A stretch of 64,000 nucleotides of DNA from Indioceanicola profundi (GCF_003568845.1 NZ_CP030126.1:1391001-1455000); one strand, 5' to 3'; counted from the stretch's first letter, positions 18,714 through 27,614 are shown. Numbers and translations: made by a program. The notes: generated by a model not told the origin, from the sequence alone.

Positions 18714-19511
18714 TCACTCGAACAGATTATCGATGGCCGACTGGTCGAGCGGGACCGGGGTGGCTCCACCAGCATTGCGGCTTTTTCCATCCTGTTTCGC
18801 TAGCGCAGCTCCGTTCATCAGCGCGTCGACATCATCCTGACCGATTCCATTGCTGCTTGGGCCATTGAGAAGATGCGCATCCGGACGGCTGTCACCGGGT
18901 TCCGCCTGTACCGGGACAACACTCCCGGACTCGGCCGCCCACAGGTTCATCATCGCAGCGACGCGCTGCTCGACATAACGGAGCGCACCGACGACCTTGC
19001 CGGTGCGCTGTCCCGTCAGATCCTGGAAGGAGCAGGCTGTGAAGATCTCCGTGACCTCGGCCTCCATGGCGGCACACAACTCCGGATCGGTTCCGATGCA
19101 GCGAGCGCGCGCCAGAAGCTCCATGAGCCTCTCCGCGGATTGAAGAATATCGAACGAGGCCCGCTCGGTCGTACTGACGATGGCGTCCAACTCGTGAGTT
19201 GCGATCATCAGCCTGTTGCTGTCGGCGTTCTTCGGCTGAAGGGCGGCAACTTCCCGGCGGGCTTGCTCGATCGTTGCCGCCATTTCCAGCAACTCGCGCC
19301 GCAGTACGTCGGCGCGGCTTGCCGACGTCAAAAGCATGGCCTGTTCATCGTACAGACGGCGCATATCCGAGAGGGCAGTCGCCAACTGGGTCTGTCCGAC
19401 TTCTCCCGCACGCCGAGCATGCTCCCGCAGGAAGTCCAGGCCGCTATCCAGCCGGGCAATCCGGTCGAACATGGCGGTGTAGTCTTCTTCGCTGAGCCTT
19501 GCCGTTCCCAT
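18714..19511 (-). CDS. cheZ: CheY-P phosphatase CheZ
   Basis: 265-residue helical protein with the CheZ active-site segment CSFQDLTGQRTGK: D164 and Q168 match the essential Asp/Gln of E. coli CheZ. A long coiled-coil hairpin precedes it. A low-complexity linker then leads to a short acidic-hydrophobic C-terminus (AIDNLFE) of the kind that binds CheY. The start at 19511 (MGTARLSEEDY) is provisional; the frame is open to 19610 and the ribosome site is weak. It heads a cassette with STAS, kinase, phosphatase and PilZ genes, unlike the usual placement among che or flagellar genes. Confidence 0.9.
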   Translation of the reverse strand: MGTARLSEEDYTAMFDRIARLDSGLDFLREHARRAGEVGQTQLATALSDMRRLYDEQAMLLTSASRADVLRRELLEMAATIEQARREVAALQPKNADSNRLMIATHELDAIVSTTERASFDILQSAERLMELLARARCIGTDPELCAAMEAEVTEIFTACSFQDLTGQRTGKVVGALRYVEQRVAAMMNLWAAESGSVVPVQAEPGDSRPDAHLLNGPSSNGIGQDDVDALMNGAALAKQDGKSRNAGGATPVPLDQSAIDNLFE

Positions 19512-19687
19512 GTGCGACACGATCAATTCCCCATCCAGCCCCGGTCTGCGGAACCTTCGCGGCCCCATCATGCAGACAAGCACAGTAACACTTTCGGAAG
19601 GGGAACCCAATCGGTCTGCGCGTCACTTCCTCCCGCCGAACGGGAGGATATCCGGAGAACTCGCCGCGATGCCCGCTTCGCCGTGCA

Positions 19688-19891
19688 TCAATCGTTGCCG
19701 GAAAAATTGCTCAGTTGCGCGAAAGGAGCAGGTAACGATTCGCTTGCACGCAGATCTTTCAGGAACATTTCAAGATCGGCTTGCTCGCTGGGGCTCGCAT
19801 CCTTGTAGACGCGGGTATGGCGCAACGCTTCCAGCAGGTCATCCCGGTGCTGCCCGGTGGTACTCTCGCCTGGGTGGAGCGTAAATGCCAT
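19688..19891 (-). CDS. Small hypothetical protein
   Basis: 67 residues, acidic and helical in appearance (DDLLEALRHTRVY, SPSEQADLEMFLKDL). It has a good Shine-Dalgarno, GGAGG, 6 nt before the ATG at 19891, the main reason to accept it. No family was recognised. It lies 176 nt upstream of cheZ on the same strand and could lead the same transcript, or stand alone. Confidence 0.6.
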   Translation of the reverse strand: MAFTLHPGESTTGQHRDDLLEALRHTRVYKDASPSEQADLEMFLKDLRASESLPAPFAQLSNFSGND

Positions 19892-19986
19892 CCTGCACCT
19901 CCGTCCCTATTTTGATAGGGGCAGTGGCGTCGAACGAAAACAACGCAAACGAGGTGCACTAATACTTATGGACGAAGCTTGGCGGC

Positions 19987-20004
19987 GCAAATGTAGGTAT
20001 TTGC
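19987..20004. promoter_or_regulatory. Inverted repeat, possible operator
   Basis: GCAAAT-N6-ATTTGC, a perfect 6-bp inverted repeat with a 6-nt centre, in the AT-richer 272-nt gap between two divergent genes (19891 and 20164). The size and spacing suit a dimeric repressor. No regulator can be named. Confidence 0.3.
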
Positions 20005-20163
20005 ATAGGCGAGAGCTCCCCAAGCTCGGTAATCTTTTGTAGGTGCGTGTCTGCACTGGCACGATTATCCAGCTGCACGAAGCGGACCGTTCTGCATAAG
20101 CCGACGGCTGGCCGGCCACGGTGATCGGACCAGTACCAGAGCATCAAGGACTTACTTGATACC

Positions 20164-20919
20164 ATGGCTCCCCGCCCAAGAATGCAGCCCGGATTCCGGA
20201 CAGAGGCTGAACTCTGCGAAGCCTTTGTCGCTGTAGTCGGCCCTGACTGGGTTTCCTATCCGGAAACCGCAGGCTGGGACATCCTGCTCGTCCATCGAGC
20301 CACGGGTTCTCAGATCGGCATTCAGGCTAAGTTGAAGCTGAACGCAAAGGTGCTTCTCCAGAGCTGCGAGGAGTCCTACCGCCTGATCGACGCTCCTGGT
20401 CCCGACTACCGGGCTGTTCTGGTGCCCGCCGGAAGCAGCGTGGATCTGGCCAGACTGGCGGCTTATGTCGGGCTCACCGTGCTCCAGATGGAAGCCCCCG
20501 ATCAGGCGGGGGCCATCCGGCCGCCTTTCAGCCCCAACCTTCCCGGCCTGACCTCACGTCACCTCAACCCACATTGGCATGAGCTGCTGCCGATGAGCCG
20601 GTGCGAACTTCCGGAATATGTTCCAGACGTGAGGGCTGGCGCACCCGCTCCTCTCGCCCTTACGGCTTGGAAGATTAAAGCTATCAAGGTGGCGCTTCTG
20701 CTGGAGGCGCGAGGCTACGTCACCCGGGCCGACTTCAAGCGGATGCAGATCGATATCCGGCGCTGGATTACCGGCAAGCGCACTTGGCTGCGGGCAGGTG
20801 AACAGGGATTCGTCCGCGGTCCCGGCTTCCCCGACTTCCGCGGCCAGCACCCTGTCAACTGGGAGCAGATCAAAGCCAATATGCCGAAGTGGGCGCCGTC
20901 GAACGCCGCGTCGGGATGA
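20164..20919 (+). CDS. Hypothetical protein with PD-(D/E)XK-like motif
   Basis: 251 residues, not assigned to a family. The N-terminal 60 residues show a pattern of the PD-(D/E)XK nuclease fold: a helix with E14/E16 (TEAELCEAFV), a strand with D39 (AGWDILLVHR), then QIGIQAKLK at 50-58, where Gln54-x-Lys56 stands in for the usual (D/E)xK. The rest (helical, with WKIKAIKVALLLEARGYVTRADF near 168) looks like a winged-helix or DNA-binding part. It is isolated, with no neighbour on its strand, 109 nt from the 3' end of tRNA-Lys. It could be a stand-alone restriction-like endonuclease; this is inference from motif spacing only. Confidence 0.6.
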   Translation: MAPRPRMQPGFRTEAELCEAFVAVVGPDWVSYPETAGWDILLVHRATGSQIGIQAKLKLNAKVLLQSCEESYRLIDAPGPDYRAVLVPAGSSVDLARLAAYVGLTVLQMEAPDQAGAIRPPFSPNLPGLTSRHLNPHWHELLPMSRCELPEYVPDVRAGAPAPLALTAWKIKAIKVALLLEARGYVTRADFKRMQIDIRRWITGKRTWLRAGEQGFVRGPGFPDFRGQHPVNWEQIKANMPKWAPSNAASG

Positions 20920-21027
20920 GCGTTGAGCTGAAATCGGATGAGAACGCCCCCACCTCAGAACGGGATGACCGCCGGTGGGACAATCTGGGCCAAAAAACCC
21001 TTATAAATCAATGGCCCTCTACACGGA

Positions 21028-21103
21028 TGGTGATCCCGCTGGGACTCGAACCCAGGACCCCATGATTAAAAGTCACGTGCTCTACCGGCTGAGCTACGGG
21101 ATC
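21028..21103 (-). tRNA. tRNA-Lys (anticodon TTT)
   Basis: 76-nt cloverleaf on the minus strand. Acceptor stem GATCCCG (21103-21097) pairs with CGGGATC. The D-arm has AGCTCAGCCGGTAGAGC, the anticodon loop CTTTTAA gives TTT, and the T-arm has GGGTTCGAGTCCC; discriminator A and CCA are encoded. An inverted repeat flanks the gene (about 21013-21023 and 21112-21123). Confidence 0.97.
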
Positions 21104-21188
21104 GATCCGGTCTGTAGAGGGGCCGGAACATAGGGAGGCGGATTGCCTGCGTCAACCGGCAATGCCGCCATTCCCATGCACCTTTTGT

Positions 21189-21707
21189 TTATTCCGCCTG
21201 CTGTTCCGCAGCGAAGCGGTCGGCAAGCCGCTGAGACACCCGCGGGCTGACAAATTGGCTGATATCGCCGCCAAGCCGCCCGATCTCTTTCACGAAGCGG
21301 GAGGAGATGAACTGATGACGCTCGGACGCCATCAGGAATACCGTATCCACCTGAGGGTTCAGGCGAGCATTCATGCCGGCCATCTGGAATTCATATTCGA
21401 AATCCGATACGGCGCGCAGTCCACGCACGATGATCTGCGCCCCAGTTTCTACCGCGAACTTCATCAGAAGGCTGTCGAACGACCGGACCTCCACTTTCGC
21501 CTTCTGGTCCGGCATCGCTGCGAGTTCCTCCCGCACCATCTCGACCCTCTCCTCCGTGGAGAAGAGCGGGCCCTTTCCCGCATTGCGGGCCACCCCGATG
21601 ATGAGGTGGTCCACGACTCGGCAGGCGCGCTGGATGATGTCGAGATGCCCGTTGGTGATCGGGTCGAAGGTTCCGGGGTAGACCCCGACGCGGTGATGAC
21701 CGGTCAT
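21189..21707 (-). CDS. coaD: Phosphopantetheine adenylyltransferase
   Basis: 172-residue enzyme of coenzyme A synthesis, transferring AMP from ATP to 4'-phosphopantetheine. It starts MTGHHRVGVYPGTFDPITNGH: the nucleotidyl-transferase motif (T/H)xGH with GTFDPITNGHLDII is intact, and ISSRFVKEI near residue 130 is the C-terminal KMSKS-like counterpart. Length is normal. The start at 21707 is preferred to the longer frame reaching 21839, which runs into gyrA. The gene begins 16 nt after the gyrA stop, so the two are probably one transcript. Confidence 0.96.
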   Translation of the reverse strand: MTGHHRVGVYPGTFDPITNGHLDIIQRACRVVDHLIIGVARNAGKGPLFSTEERVEMVREELAAMPDQKAKVEVRSFDSLLMKFAVETGAQIIVRGLRAVSDFEYEFQMAGMNARLNPQVDTVFLMASERHQFISSRFVKEIGRLGGDISQFVSPRVSQRLADRFAAEQQAE

Positions 21708-21723
21708 CCCTGCTTCCTTCCGA

Positions 21724-24504
21724 TCATTCAGCTTCGGGCGCTTCGGGCGACGGCGCGGCGTCACCGCCGTTCTCACCCGCATCGCCGTTGCCGTTCTCGC
21801 CATTTGTCTCCTCGGCCAGCCGGGCGACGGAGACGACACGCTCCTCTGGAGCGAGCCGGAACAACGTCACCCCCAGGCTCTTGCGGGCGGTCAGGCGTAT
21901 GTCGTGGACCGGCATGCGAATCACCTGCCCGCCGTCGCTCACCATCATGACGTTGTCTGATTCGTCGATGGGGAACACGGCTGCGATGGCGCGGTTCCGC
22001 TTGCTCATATCCATGTTCCAGAAGCCCTGGCCGCCGCGCCCGGTCACCCGGTACTCGTAGGCCGAAGACCTCTTGCCGAAGCCCTGTTCGGAGACACAGA
22101 GGATCACCTCCTCCCGTGCCTGCATTTCGGAGAACTGCTCCGGGGACAGGATGATGTTGGTCTCGACGGGCTCAGCCTCGACATCGGCCGGCTCATCTGT
22201 ATCCACCTGCTCGCCCAGCGCACGGCGCAGTTCACGGGCCTGTTTCAGGTAGGCCGCCCGCTGCTCCACCGTGTATTCGGTGTGGCGCAGGATGGACATG
22301 CCGATAACCTCGTCAGCCTCTTCCACCAGCTTGATACCGCGGACGCCGGTGCTGGTGCGGCCGCTGAAGACGCGGATGTCGGTGACGGGGAATCGGATGC
22401 AGCGGCCCCGGCGGGTCGCCAGCAGAACGTCGTCCTGTTCGCTGCAAGGACGCGCCGCGATCAGCCGCTCGCCCTCTTCCTCCAGCTTCATGGCGATCAG
22501 GCCGTTGGAGCGGATATTGGCGAAGTCGGACAGGCGATTGCGCCGCACGCCGCCTCTGCTCGTGGCGAACATGACGTGCAGGTCGCCCCAGCTCTCCTCA
22601 TCCTCCGGCATGGGCATGACGGTCGTGATGAAGTCGCCTTCCTGCAACGGCAGCAGGTTGACCAGCGCCTTGCCACGGGTCTGCGGCGTACCCTGCGGCA
22701 GACGCCAGACCTTGAGCGTGTAGACCATGCCGCGGTTCGTGAAGAACAGCATGGGCGTATGGGTATTGGCGACGAACAGATCGCTGACCGTGTCCTCCGC
22801 CTTCAAATTCATGCCGGCCCGCCCCTTACCGCCGCGCGCCTGCGCCCGGTATGTCGAGACCGGAACCCGCTTGATGTAGCCGCCCTGGGTGACCAGAACG
22901 ACCATGTCCTCGCGCTGGATCAGGGCTTCGATGTCGGACTCGAACTCCAGATCCTCGATCTGGGTGCGGCGCGGATTACCGAACCGCTCCTTCATGTCCA
23001 CCAGCTCGCCGCGCATGATCTCCAGCAGCAGTCCGCGGTCGGAGAGGACACGCAGGAAGTATTTGATCTGGTCGACGACCTGCCCAAGCTCCTCGCCGAT
23101 CTTGTCCCGCTCCAGCCCAGTCAGGCGGTGCAGGCGCAAATCCAGGATGGCGCGCGCCTGCACTTCCGACAGACGGTAGGTGTTGTTTGCCGAAAGGCCG
23201 CGGCCGGGCTCGTCGATCAGTTCGATCAGCGGTGCAACATCGAGGGCGGGCCATTCCCGCGCCATCATCTCTTCACGGGCGCTGGCCGGGTCGGGCGCCC
23301 TGCGGATCAGGGCGATCATCTCGTCGATGTTCGCCACCGCCACGGCCAGACCCACCAGGGTGTGCGCCCGCTCCCGCGCCTTGCCGAGCTCATACTCGGT
23401 GCGGCGGGTGATGACCTGTTCACGGAAGCGGACGAAGGCGGCGATGATGGACTTCAGGTCCAGCAGTTCCGGCCGTCCGCCATTCAGCGCCAGCATGTTG
23501 ACGCCGAAGCTGGTCTGCAGCGGGGTATAGCGGAAGAGCTGGTTCAGAACCACGTCGGCCACGGCGTCGCGCTTCAACTCGATCACGACGCGGACACCGT
23601 CACGGTCCGACTCGTCGCGGACATCGCTGATGCCCTCGACCAGCTTCTCGTGCACGACCTCGGCGATGCGCTCTTGCAGCTTCGCCTTATTGACCTGATA
23701 CGGGATTTCGGTGACGACGATGGCCCAGCGATCCTTGCGAATCTCCTCCACATCCGTCTTGGACCGCATGATGACGGAGCCGCGGCCGGTGTGATAGGCG
23801 CTACGGATGCCGCTACGGCCCAGAATCAATGCGCCGGTCGGGAAATCCGGGCCCGGAATGATGTCGATCAGCTCATCAATGCTGATCTCCGGATTGTCGA
23901 TATAGGCGCAGCAGGCATCGATCACCTCCCCCAGATTGTGGGTGGGGATGTTCGTTGCCATGCCGACGGCGATACCGCCGGCGCCGTTGACCAGCAGGTT
24001 CGGGAACTTGGCCGGCAGAACGGTCGGCTCCTCCACCGACTCGTCATAGTTCGGCTGGAAATCGACTGTTTCCTTGTCGATATCGTCCAGCAGGAACTCC
24101 GCCGCCTTGGACAGACGCGCCTCGGTGTAGCGCATCGCCGCCGCAGGATCGCCGTCCATGGAGCCGTAATTGCCCTGGCCATCGATCAGCATCAGCCGCA
24201 TCGAGAAGTCCTGCGCCATGCGGACCATGGCGTCATAGATCGCGCTGTCGCCGTGCGGATGGTACTTACCCATCACATCGCCGACGATACGGGCGGACTT
24301 CTTGTAGGATTTGGTGCTGTCGTACCCGCCTTCCTTCATCGCATAGAGGATGCGGCGGTGAACGGGTTTCAGGCCGTCACGCACATCCGGGAGGGCGCGG
24401 CTCACGATCACGCTCATGGCGTAATCGAGGTAGCTGCGCCTCATCTCGTCTTCGATGGTGACGGGCGCGATATCGGACGGGGTCGGGGTCGGGGAAGTCA
24501 CCAC
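21724..24504 (-). CDS. gyrA: DNA gyrase subunit A
   Basis: 926-residue breakage-reunion subunit of gyrase. The active-site Tyr is Y126 in MRYTEARL. The quinolone-resistance region reads [12 protein letters not shown] with S87 and D91, the susceptible-type residues. Beta-pinwheel C-terminal domain with a GyrA box QARGGKG. It is a little longer than E. coli GyrA (875) because of an acidic insert near residues 730-750 and a Glu/Asn/Gly-rich tail. coaD follows after 16 nt. A good promoter is visible upstream at 24586-24614. Confidence 0.98.
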   Translation of the reverse strand: MVTSPTPTPSDIAPVTIEDEMRRSYLDYAMSVIVSRALPDVRDGLKPVHRRILYAMKEGGYDSTKSYKKSARIVGDVMGKYHPHGDSAIYDAMVRMAQDFSMRLMLIDGQGNYGSMDGDPAAAMRYTEARLSKAAEFLLDDIDKETVDFQPNYDESVEEPTVLPAKFPNLLVNGAGGIAVGMATNIPTHNLGEVIDACCAYIDNPEISIDELIDIIPGPDFPTGALILGRSGIRSAYHTGRGSVIMRSKTDVEEIRKDRWAIVVTEIPYQVNKAKLQERIAEVVHEKLVEGISDVRDESDRDGVRVVIELKRDAVADVVLNQLFRYTPLQTSFGVNMLALNGGRPELLDLKSIIAAFVRFREQVITRRTEYELGKARERAHTLVGLAVAVANIDEMIALIRRAPDPASAREEMMAREWPALDVAPLIELIDEPGRGLSANNTYRLSEVQARAILDLRLHRLTGLERDKIGEELGQVVDQIKYFLRVLSDRGLLLEIMRGELVDMKERFGNPRRTQIEDLEFESDIEALIQREDMVVLVTQGGYIKRVPVSTYRAQARGGKGRAGMNLKAEDTVSDLFVANTHTPMLFFTNRGMVYTLKVWRLPQGTPQTRGKALVNLLPLQEGDFITTVMPMPEDEESWGDLHVMFATSRGGVRRNRLSDFANIRSNGLIAMKLEEEGERLIAARPCSEQDDVLLATRRGRCIRFPVTDIRVFSGRTSTGVRGIKLVEEADEVIGMSILRHTEYTVEQRAAYLKQARELRRALGEQVDTDEPADVEAEPVETNIILSPEQFSEMQAREEVILCVSEQGFGKRSSAYEYRVTGRGGQGFWNMDMSKRNRAIAAVFPIDESDNVMMVSDGGQVIRMPVHDIRLTARKSLGVTLFRLAPEERVVSVARLAEETNGENGNGDAGENGGDAAPSPEAPEAE

Positions 24505-24549
24505 AAAGGGCTCAATCGTCTGCGGAAGTCAAAAAAGCCCGGCACCACG

Positions 24550-24563
24550 AGCACGCGCGTGCT
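24550..24563. promoter_or_regulatory. Perfect palindrome in gyrA 5' leader
   Basis: 14-bp perfect palindrome AGCACGCGCGTGCT, 46 nt upstream of the gyrA ATG and downstream of the predicted start of transcription. It could be a repressor or operator site or an mRNA hairpin; no protein can be assigned. Confidence 0.35.
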
Positions 24564-24585
24564 GGTCGGTACCGAGCCACGGAAA

Positions 24586-24614
24586 TATGTAGCATCTTTC
24601 GGAGCTTTAAACAA
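24586..24614 (-). promoter_or_regulatory. Predicted sigma-70 promoter of gyrA
   Basis: On the minus strand, TTGTTT (24614-24609), a 17-nt spacer and TACATA (24591-24586). Transcription would start near 24579, giving a leader of about 75 nt before gyrA. Confidence 0.55.
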
Positions 24615-24633
24615 CGTAACGGGCCTGAACCCG

Positions 24634-25989
24634 CTACACCTTGCGGCCCAACCACCAGAACCGTCCAGACAGGATTGCCACCGATACCATGCTGGCGATG
24701 AATATCCCTTCGAACAGTCCCAGCACGCCCCGCCCCGCCCAGATGCCGAGGCCGTAAGCCACAGGCATCATGACAGCGTAATAGCTGACGAAGTGCAGCA
24801 CGGTCGGCACCCAGGCGTCGCCCCTGCCGCGCAACGCCTGCGCCATCACCACCTGCCCGCCGTCGGCCACCAGAATCCAGGCGCTGAAGGCCACCACGGG
24901 GGCGACTACGGCGATCAGCCTGTCCTCCGTGGCGAACGCCATCGCGATTTCCTCCGGCCAGACCGCGAAGATCAGCCCGACGACGCTGAGGAGCGCAGCC
25001 GTTACTCCAAGGCCGGTCCAGCCTGCCAACTGGGTGTTCCGCCGATCCCCGGTGCCGTACGCATTGCCCACCAGAACCGCAGTGGCGGAAGCCAGCCCCA
25101 ATGCCGCCATGAAGGGCAGCGCAATCAGGTTCAGCCCGACTGTATAGGCGCCCAGTGCCAACGGTCCGATCAACCCCGCAAAAAGGGTCAGCGCCGCGAA
25201 GGCCGACGCCTCCAGACCGTTGCTGGCCCCTGCTGCCATGCCGAGGTGACGTTGCTCCCGCGCTGGCCACCAGGGCCGCACCCCGCCGGAGCGGACGCCG
25301 TACCGGTCCCGGTCCGCCATCCGCCAGACATAGAGCAGCAGGCCAATGGCGGTGACCCAGCGGATGATCGTCGTGGCCCAGGCCGAGCCTTCCGCGCCCA
25401 TGGCAGGAAGGCCCAGGCCGCCGAACACCAGAATCCAATCCAGGAAAAGGTTGAGTATGTTGGCCAGGACAATGGTCACCATGCCGGGCACCGGCCGCTT
25501 CAGCCCTTCCAGGAAAAAGGTCGTCGTGAAGAACAGGGCCGCGCCCGGCATCCCCAAGCCATAGATCAACATGACTTCGGCGCCGCCCGCGGCCAGATCC
25601 GGTTGTTGGCCCGTCAGAAGAAAGAACGGTTCTGCAAACAGACACAGAGCCGCCATGACGCTTCCCAGTGTGAGCGCATAAGGCAAGGAGCGCCGCCAGA
25701 ACAGGCCGGCCTGCTCCTCCTTCCCGGCTCCCGTTGCCTGGGCGGTCAGCACGATGGTACCCAGCAGCAGGCCTGCCAGGACTGCCAGCATCACGCCCTG
25801 TGGCGCGCCCAGCCCCAGATACGCAAGTTCCAGCGCGCTGAACCGGCCCACGAACAGCGTATCCGCCACGGCCATGGTCATCTGACCGGCGCGGGCGATC
25901 ATTACCGGAACCGCCAGGGCAAGCAGTGCCATGGCATGGCCCCTCAGCCGGATCGCTGTCGAACTGTTTTGGGTCTGGAGCGCAGGCAT
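24634..25989 (-). CDS. MATE-family multidrug/Na+ efflux transporter
   Basis: 451-residue membrane protein with twelve predicted helices in two similar halves, as in NorM. Typical stretches are LAVPVMIARAGQMTMAVADTLFVGRFSALELA at the start, and the second-half counterpart ASNGLEASAFAALTLFAGLIGPLALGAYTVGLNL. It probably exports cationic drugs in exchange for H+ or Na+. It starts at ATG 25989 and lies upstream of gyrA on the same strand with 129 nt between, where gyrA has its own promoter. Confidence 0.93.
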   Translation of the reverse strand: MPALQTQNSSTAIRLRGHAMALLALAVPVMIARAGQMTMAVADTLFVGRFSALELAYLGLGAPQGVMLAVLAGLLLGTIVLTAQATGAGKEEQAGLFWRRSLPYALTLGSVMAALCLFAEPFFLLTGQQPDLAAGGAEVMLIYGLGMPGAALFFTTTFFLEGLKRPVPGMVTIVLANILNLFLDWILVFGGLGLPAMGAEGSAWATTIIRWVTAIGLLLYVWRMADRDRYGVRSGGVRPWWPAREQRHLGMAAGASNGLEASAFAALTLFAGLIGPLALGAYTVGLNLIALPFMAALGLASATAVLVGNAYGTGDRRNTQLAGWTGLGVTAALLSVVGLIFAVWPEEIAMAFATEDRLIAVVAPVVAFSAWILVADGGQVVMAQALRGRGDAWVPTVLHFVSYYAVMMPVAYGLGIWAGRGVLGLFEGIFIASMVSVAILSGRFWWLGRKV

Positions 25990-26173
25990 GGGAAATCATC
26001 CGGGGTCGGAATGGTTGAGGACCATCCTCCAGGAACCGGTACTCCGTCAAGAACGGCTGCCGTCGGTCCTGCCTTGCAAACAGGACATCCGCGACCACGG
26101 ACCTACACCGGAACCGATCACCGGATGAGAAGTTGAAATCAGACATATCCATGGGAACGAATGGAGCATTGCC

Positions 26174-26353
26174 ATGGCCATTGCCCCGACCCCGCCGGGC
26201 AGTTCGCCGCCCGGTCAGACGGAACTGCCCCCTCCCGGAGATCAGCCGGTGCACCCGCCTGAACAGCCCGGTGAGACGCCGAGCCCTGACATGCCGCGAC
26301 CGGCCAGCCCACCCGACGTGCCGACGCCAGGAACGCCAAGTCCGCGCGGCTGA
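26174..26353 (+). CDS. Proline-rich micro-ORF
   Basis: 59 codons, ATG with GGAG 7 nt upstream and TGA at 26351. The product is very rich in Pro, Gly and acidic residues (PPPGDQPVHPPEQPGETPSP) with no hydrophobic segment, so it would be unstructured. It is followed 5 nt later by a strong hairpin, which supports a short transcription unit. Codon bias alone could produce such a frame in GC-rich DNA, so it is a tentative gene. Confidence 0.4.
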   Translation: MAIAPTPPGSSPPGQTELPPPGDQPVHPPEQPGETPSPDMPRPASPPDVPTPGTPSPRG

Positions 26354-26358
26354 AGATC

Positions 26359-26391
26359 ACAAGCGGCGGACCACTTGGTGCTGCCGCTTGT
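26359..26391. terminator. Hairpin terminator between convergent units
   Basis: 9-bp perfect stem ACAAGCGGC/GCCGCTTGT with a 15-nt loop, placed between the end of the proline-rich micro-ORF (+) and the end of the CpcT/CpeT-like gene (-). No long U-run on either side, so efficiency is uncertain. Confidence 0.5.
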
Positions 26392-26403
26392 GCCTGGACC
26401 AGC

Positions 26404-27054
26404 TTATTCCTTGATCGGAACGTCGCCGATGGCGACCTTGTCGAATCGCAGCCCCTCTTCCCTGGGGCCGGATATCTGCCGACCGGACGAATCGTAGCCC
26501 CGCTCAGCCAGGCGAAGCCCCTGGGGCTCGATGCTGGCCTGTATCAGCACATAATCCGCATCGCTGTAGGATGGCTTGCAGCCCATGCCCGGCGTACCCC
26601 CGGAAAAGGCGAATTCCTGCCGTCGTTGCAGCAGCAACTCGCATCCTTCCACCCGGGTCAGCCGCTCGGGCAGTACGGCCCGAATCTTCTCCGGCTCCCG
26701 CCAAGCGCCGGATACGGCCTCCGGGTCAGGCAGCGTATGGATGCGGATCTCCGTCCCACCCTTGTGAGGCTGGAACTTCAGCTGCCAGATTTCCTGGCGC
26801 GTCGGCTGGTTGGCTGCAGCAGCATCCGCTCGCTCCACATACATCCAGGGACCATCTGACCGTCCGGTCCAGATGGGTGTGATGCGCAGTAGCTCCGCCG
26901 GCCGCGCCGGGTCAGTGCTGGCCTGTCTCTCGGTGCTGTAGTTGCCCGTCAGTATCTTGGCCAGCGCTCCGGCGTCATCCGCCAAAGCCGACAGTGGAAA
27001 TGCCAGCAGGGCGGCCAACAGGCCGCCCCCCAGCCAAGTGCGGCTTCCCGCCAT
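26404..27054 (-). CDS. CpcT/CpeT-family protein (DUF1001), exported
   Basis: 216 residues with a cleavable signal peptide (about 1-25, ending SALADD). The mature part follows the pattern of CpcT/CpeT chromophore lyases: LTGNYSTERQASTDP near the start, a central QPTRQEIWQLKFQP, and a Cys-containing EGCELLLQRR. In cyanobacteria these attach bilins to phycobiliproteins. No phycobilisome or bilin genes are seen here and the protein is exported, so its job must differ. Its ATG shares one base with the ssb stop (TGATG), so it is translated with ssb. Confidence 0.8.
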   Translation of the reverse strand: MAGSRTWLGGGLLAALLAFPLSALADDAGALAKILTGNYSTERQASTDPARPAELLRITPIWTGRSDGPWMYVERADAAAANQPTRQEIWQLKFQPHKGGTEIRIHTLPDPEAVSGAWREPEKIRAVLPERLTRVEGCELLLQRRQEFAFSGGTPGMGCKPSYSDADYVLIQASIEPQGLRLAERGYDSSGRQISGPREEGLRFDKVAIGDVPIKE

Positions 27055-27614
27055 CAGAACGGAATCTCGTCGTCCAGATCCTCGGTCGGAGCCGGGCGTC
27101 CGCCACCGCCGCCACCGCCACGCTGAGTGCCACCACTGCGCTGGCCGCCGCCATAGCCGCCACCGCCGCCGTAATCGCCGCCGCCATAGTCACCGCCGCG
27201 GTCCTCGTAGCCCCCGCCGCCACTGCCGCCACCGTAACCGCCGCCGCCGCCGCCGGCATTTTCACGCCCGTCGAGCAGCGTCAGCTCGCCACGGAACTGC
27301 CGGAGCACGACTTCGGTCGTGTACTTCTCCACGCCGGACTGGTCGGTGTATTTGCGGGTCTCAAGCTGGCCCTCGATATAGACCTTGGAGCCCTTGCGCA
27401 GATAGCGCTCGGCGATCTGGGCTAGATTGTCGTTGAAGATCACCACCCGGTGCCACTCGGTGCGCTCCTTGCGCTCCCCGCTGTTGCGGTCCTTCCAGCT
27501 CTCGGAGGTGGCGATGGACAGATTGCAGACCCTGCCGCCGCTCTGCATGTTCCGGATTTCCGGGTCCTTGCCCAGGTTTCCGACCAGGATGACCTTGTTG
27601 ACGCTACCTGCCAT
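27054..27614 (-). CDS. ssb: Single-stranded DNA-binding protein
   Basis: 186 residues. OB-fold at 1-108 ([20 protein letters not shown], then WHRVVIF and [16 protein letters not shown]). A glycine-rich linker of about 60 residues with GGGGGYGG-type repeats leads to the acidic tail DLDDEIPF that binds partner repair proteins. The start at 27614 is chosen from the conserved N-terminus; the open frame extends to 27740. Divergent from uvrA, with a LexA-type box between them. The next gene overlaps its stop by one base. Confidence 0.97.
   Translation of the reverse strand: MAGSVNKVILVGNLGKDPEIRNMQSGGRVCNLSIATSESWKDRNSGERKERTEWHRVVIFNDNLAQIAERYLRKGSKVYIEGQLETRKYTDQSGVEKYTTEVVLRQFRGELTLLDGRENAGGGGGGYGGGSGGGGYEDRGGDYGGGDYGGGGGYGGGQRSGGTQRGGGGGGGRPAPTEDLDDEIPF

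Noticed and set aside
20164-21103. Possible integrated element at tRNA-Lys
   Set aside because: No integrase and no second copy of the tRNA 3' end were seen nearby.
24242-24255. Quinolone-resistance change in gyrA
   Set aside because: The region has Ser87 and Asp91, the susceptible-type residues.
22282-26136. Very long open frame (1284 codons) on the plus strand
   Set aside because: It runs antisense to gyrA and the MATE gene, is His/Gln/Arg-rich with no recognisable domain, and is explained by codon bias in GC-rich DNA.
27090-27260. CCGCC-rich tandem repeats
   Set aside because: They encode the glycine-rich linker of SSB and are not a separate repeat element.
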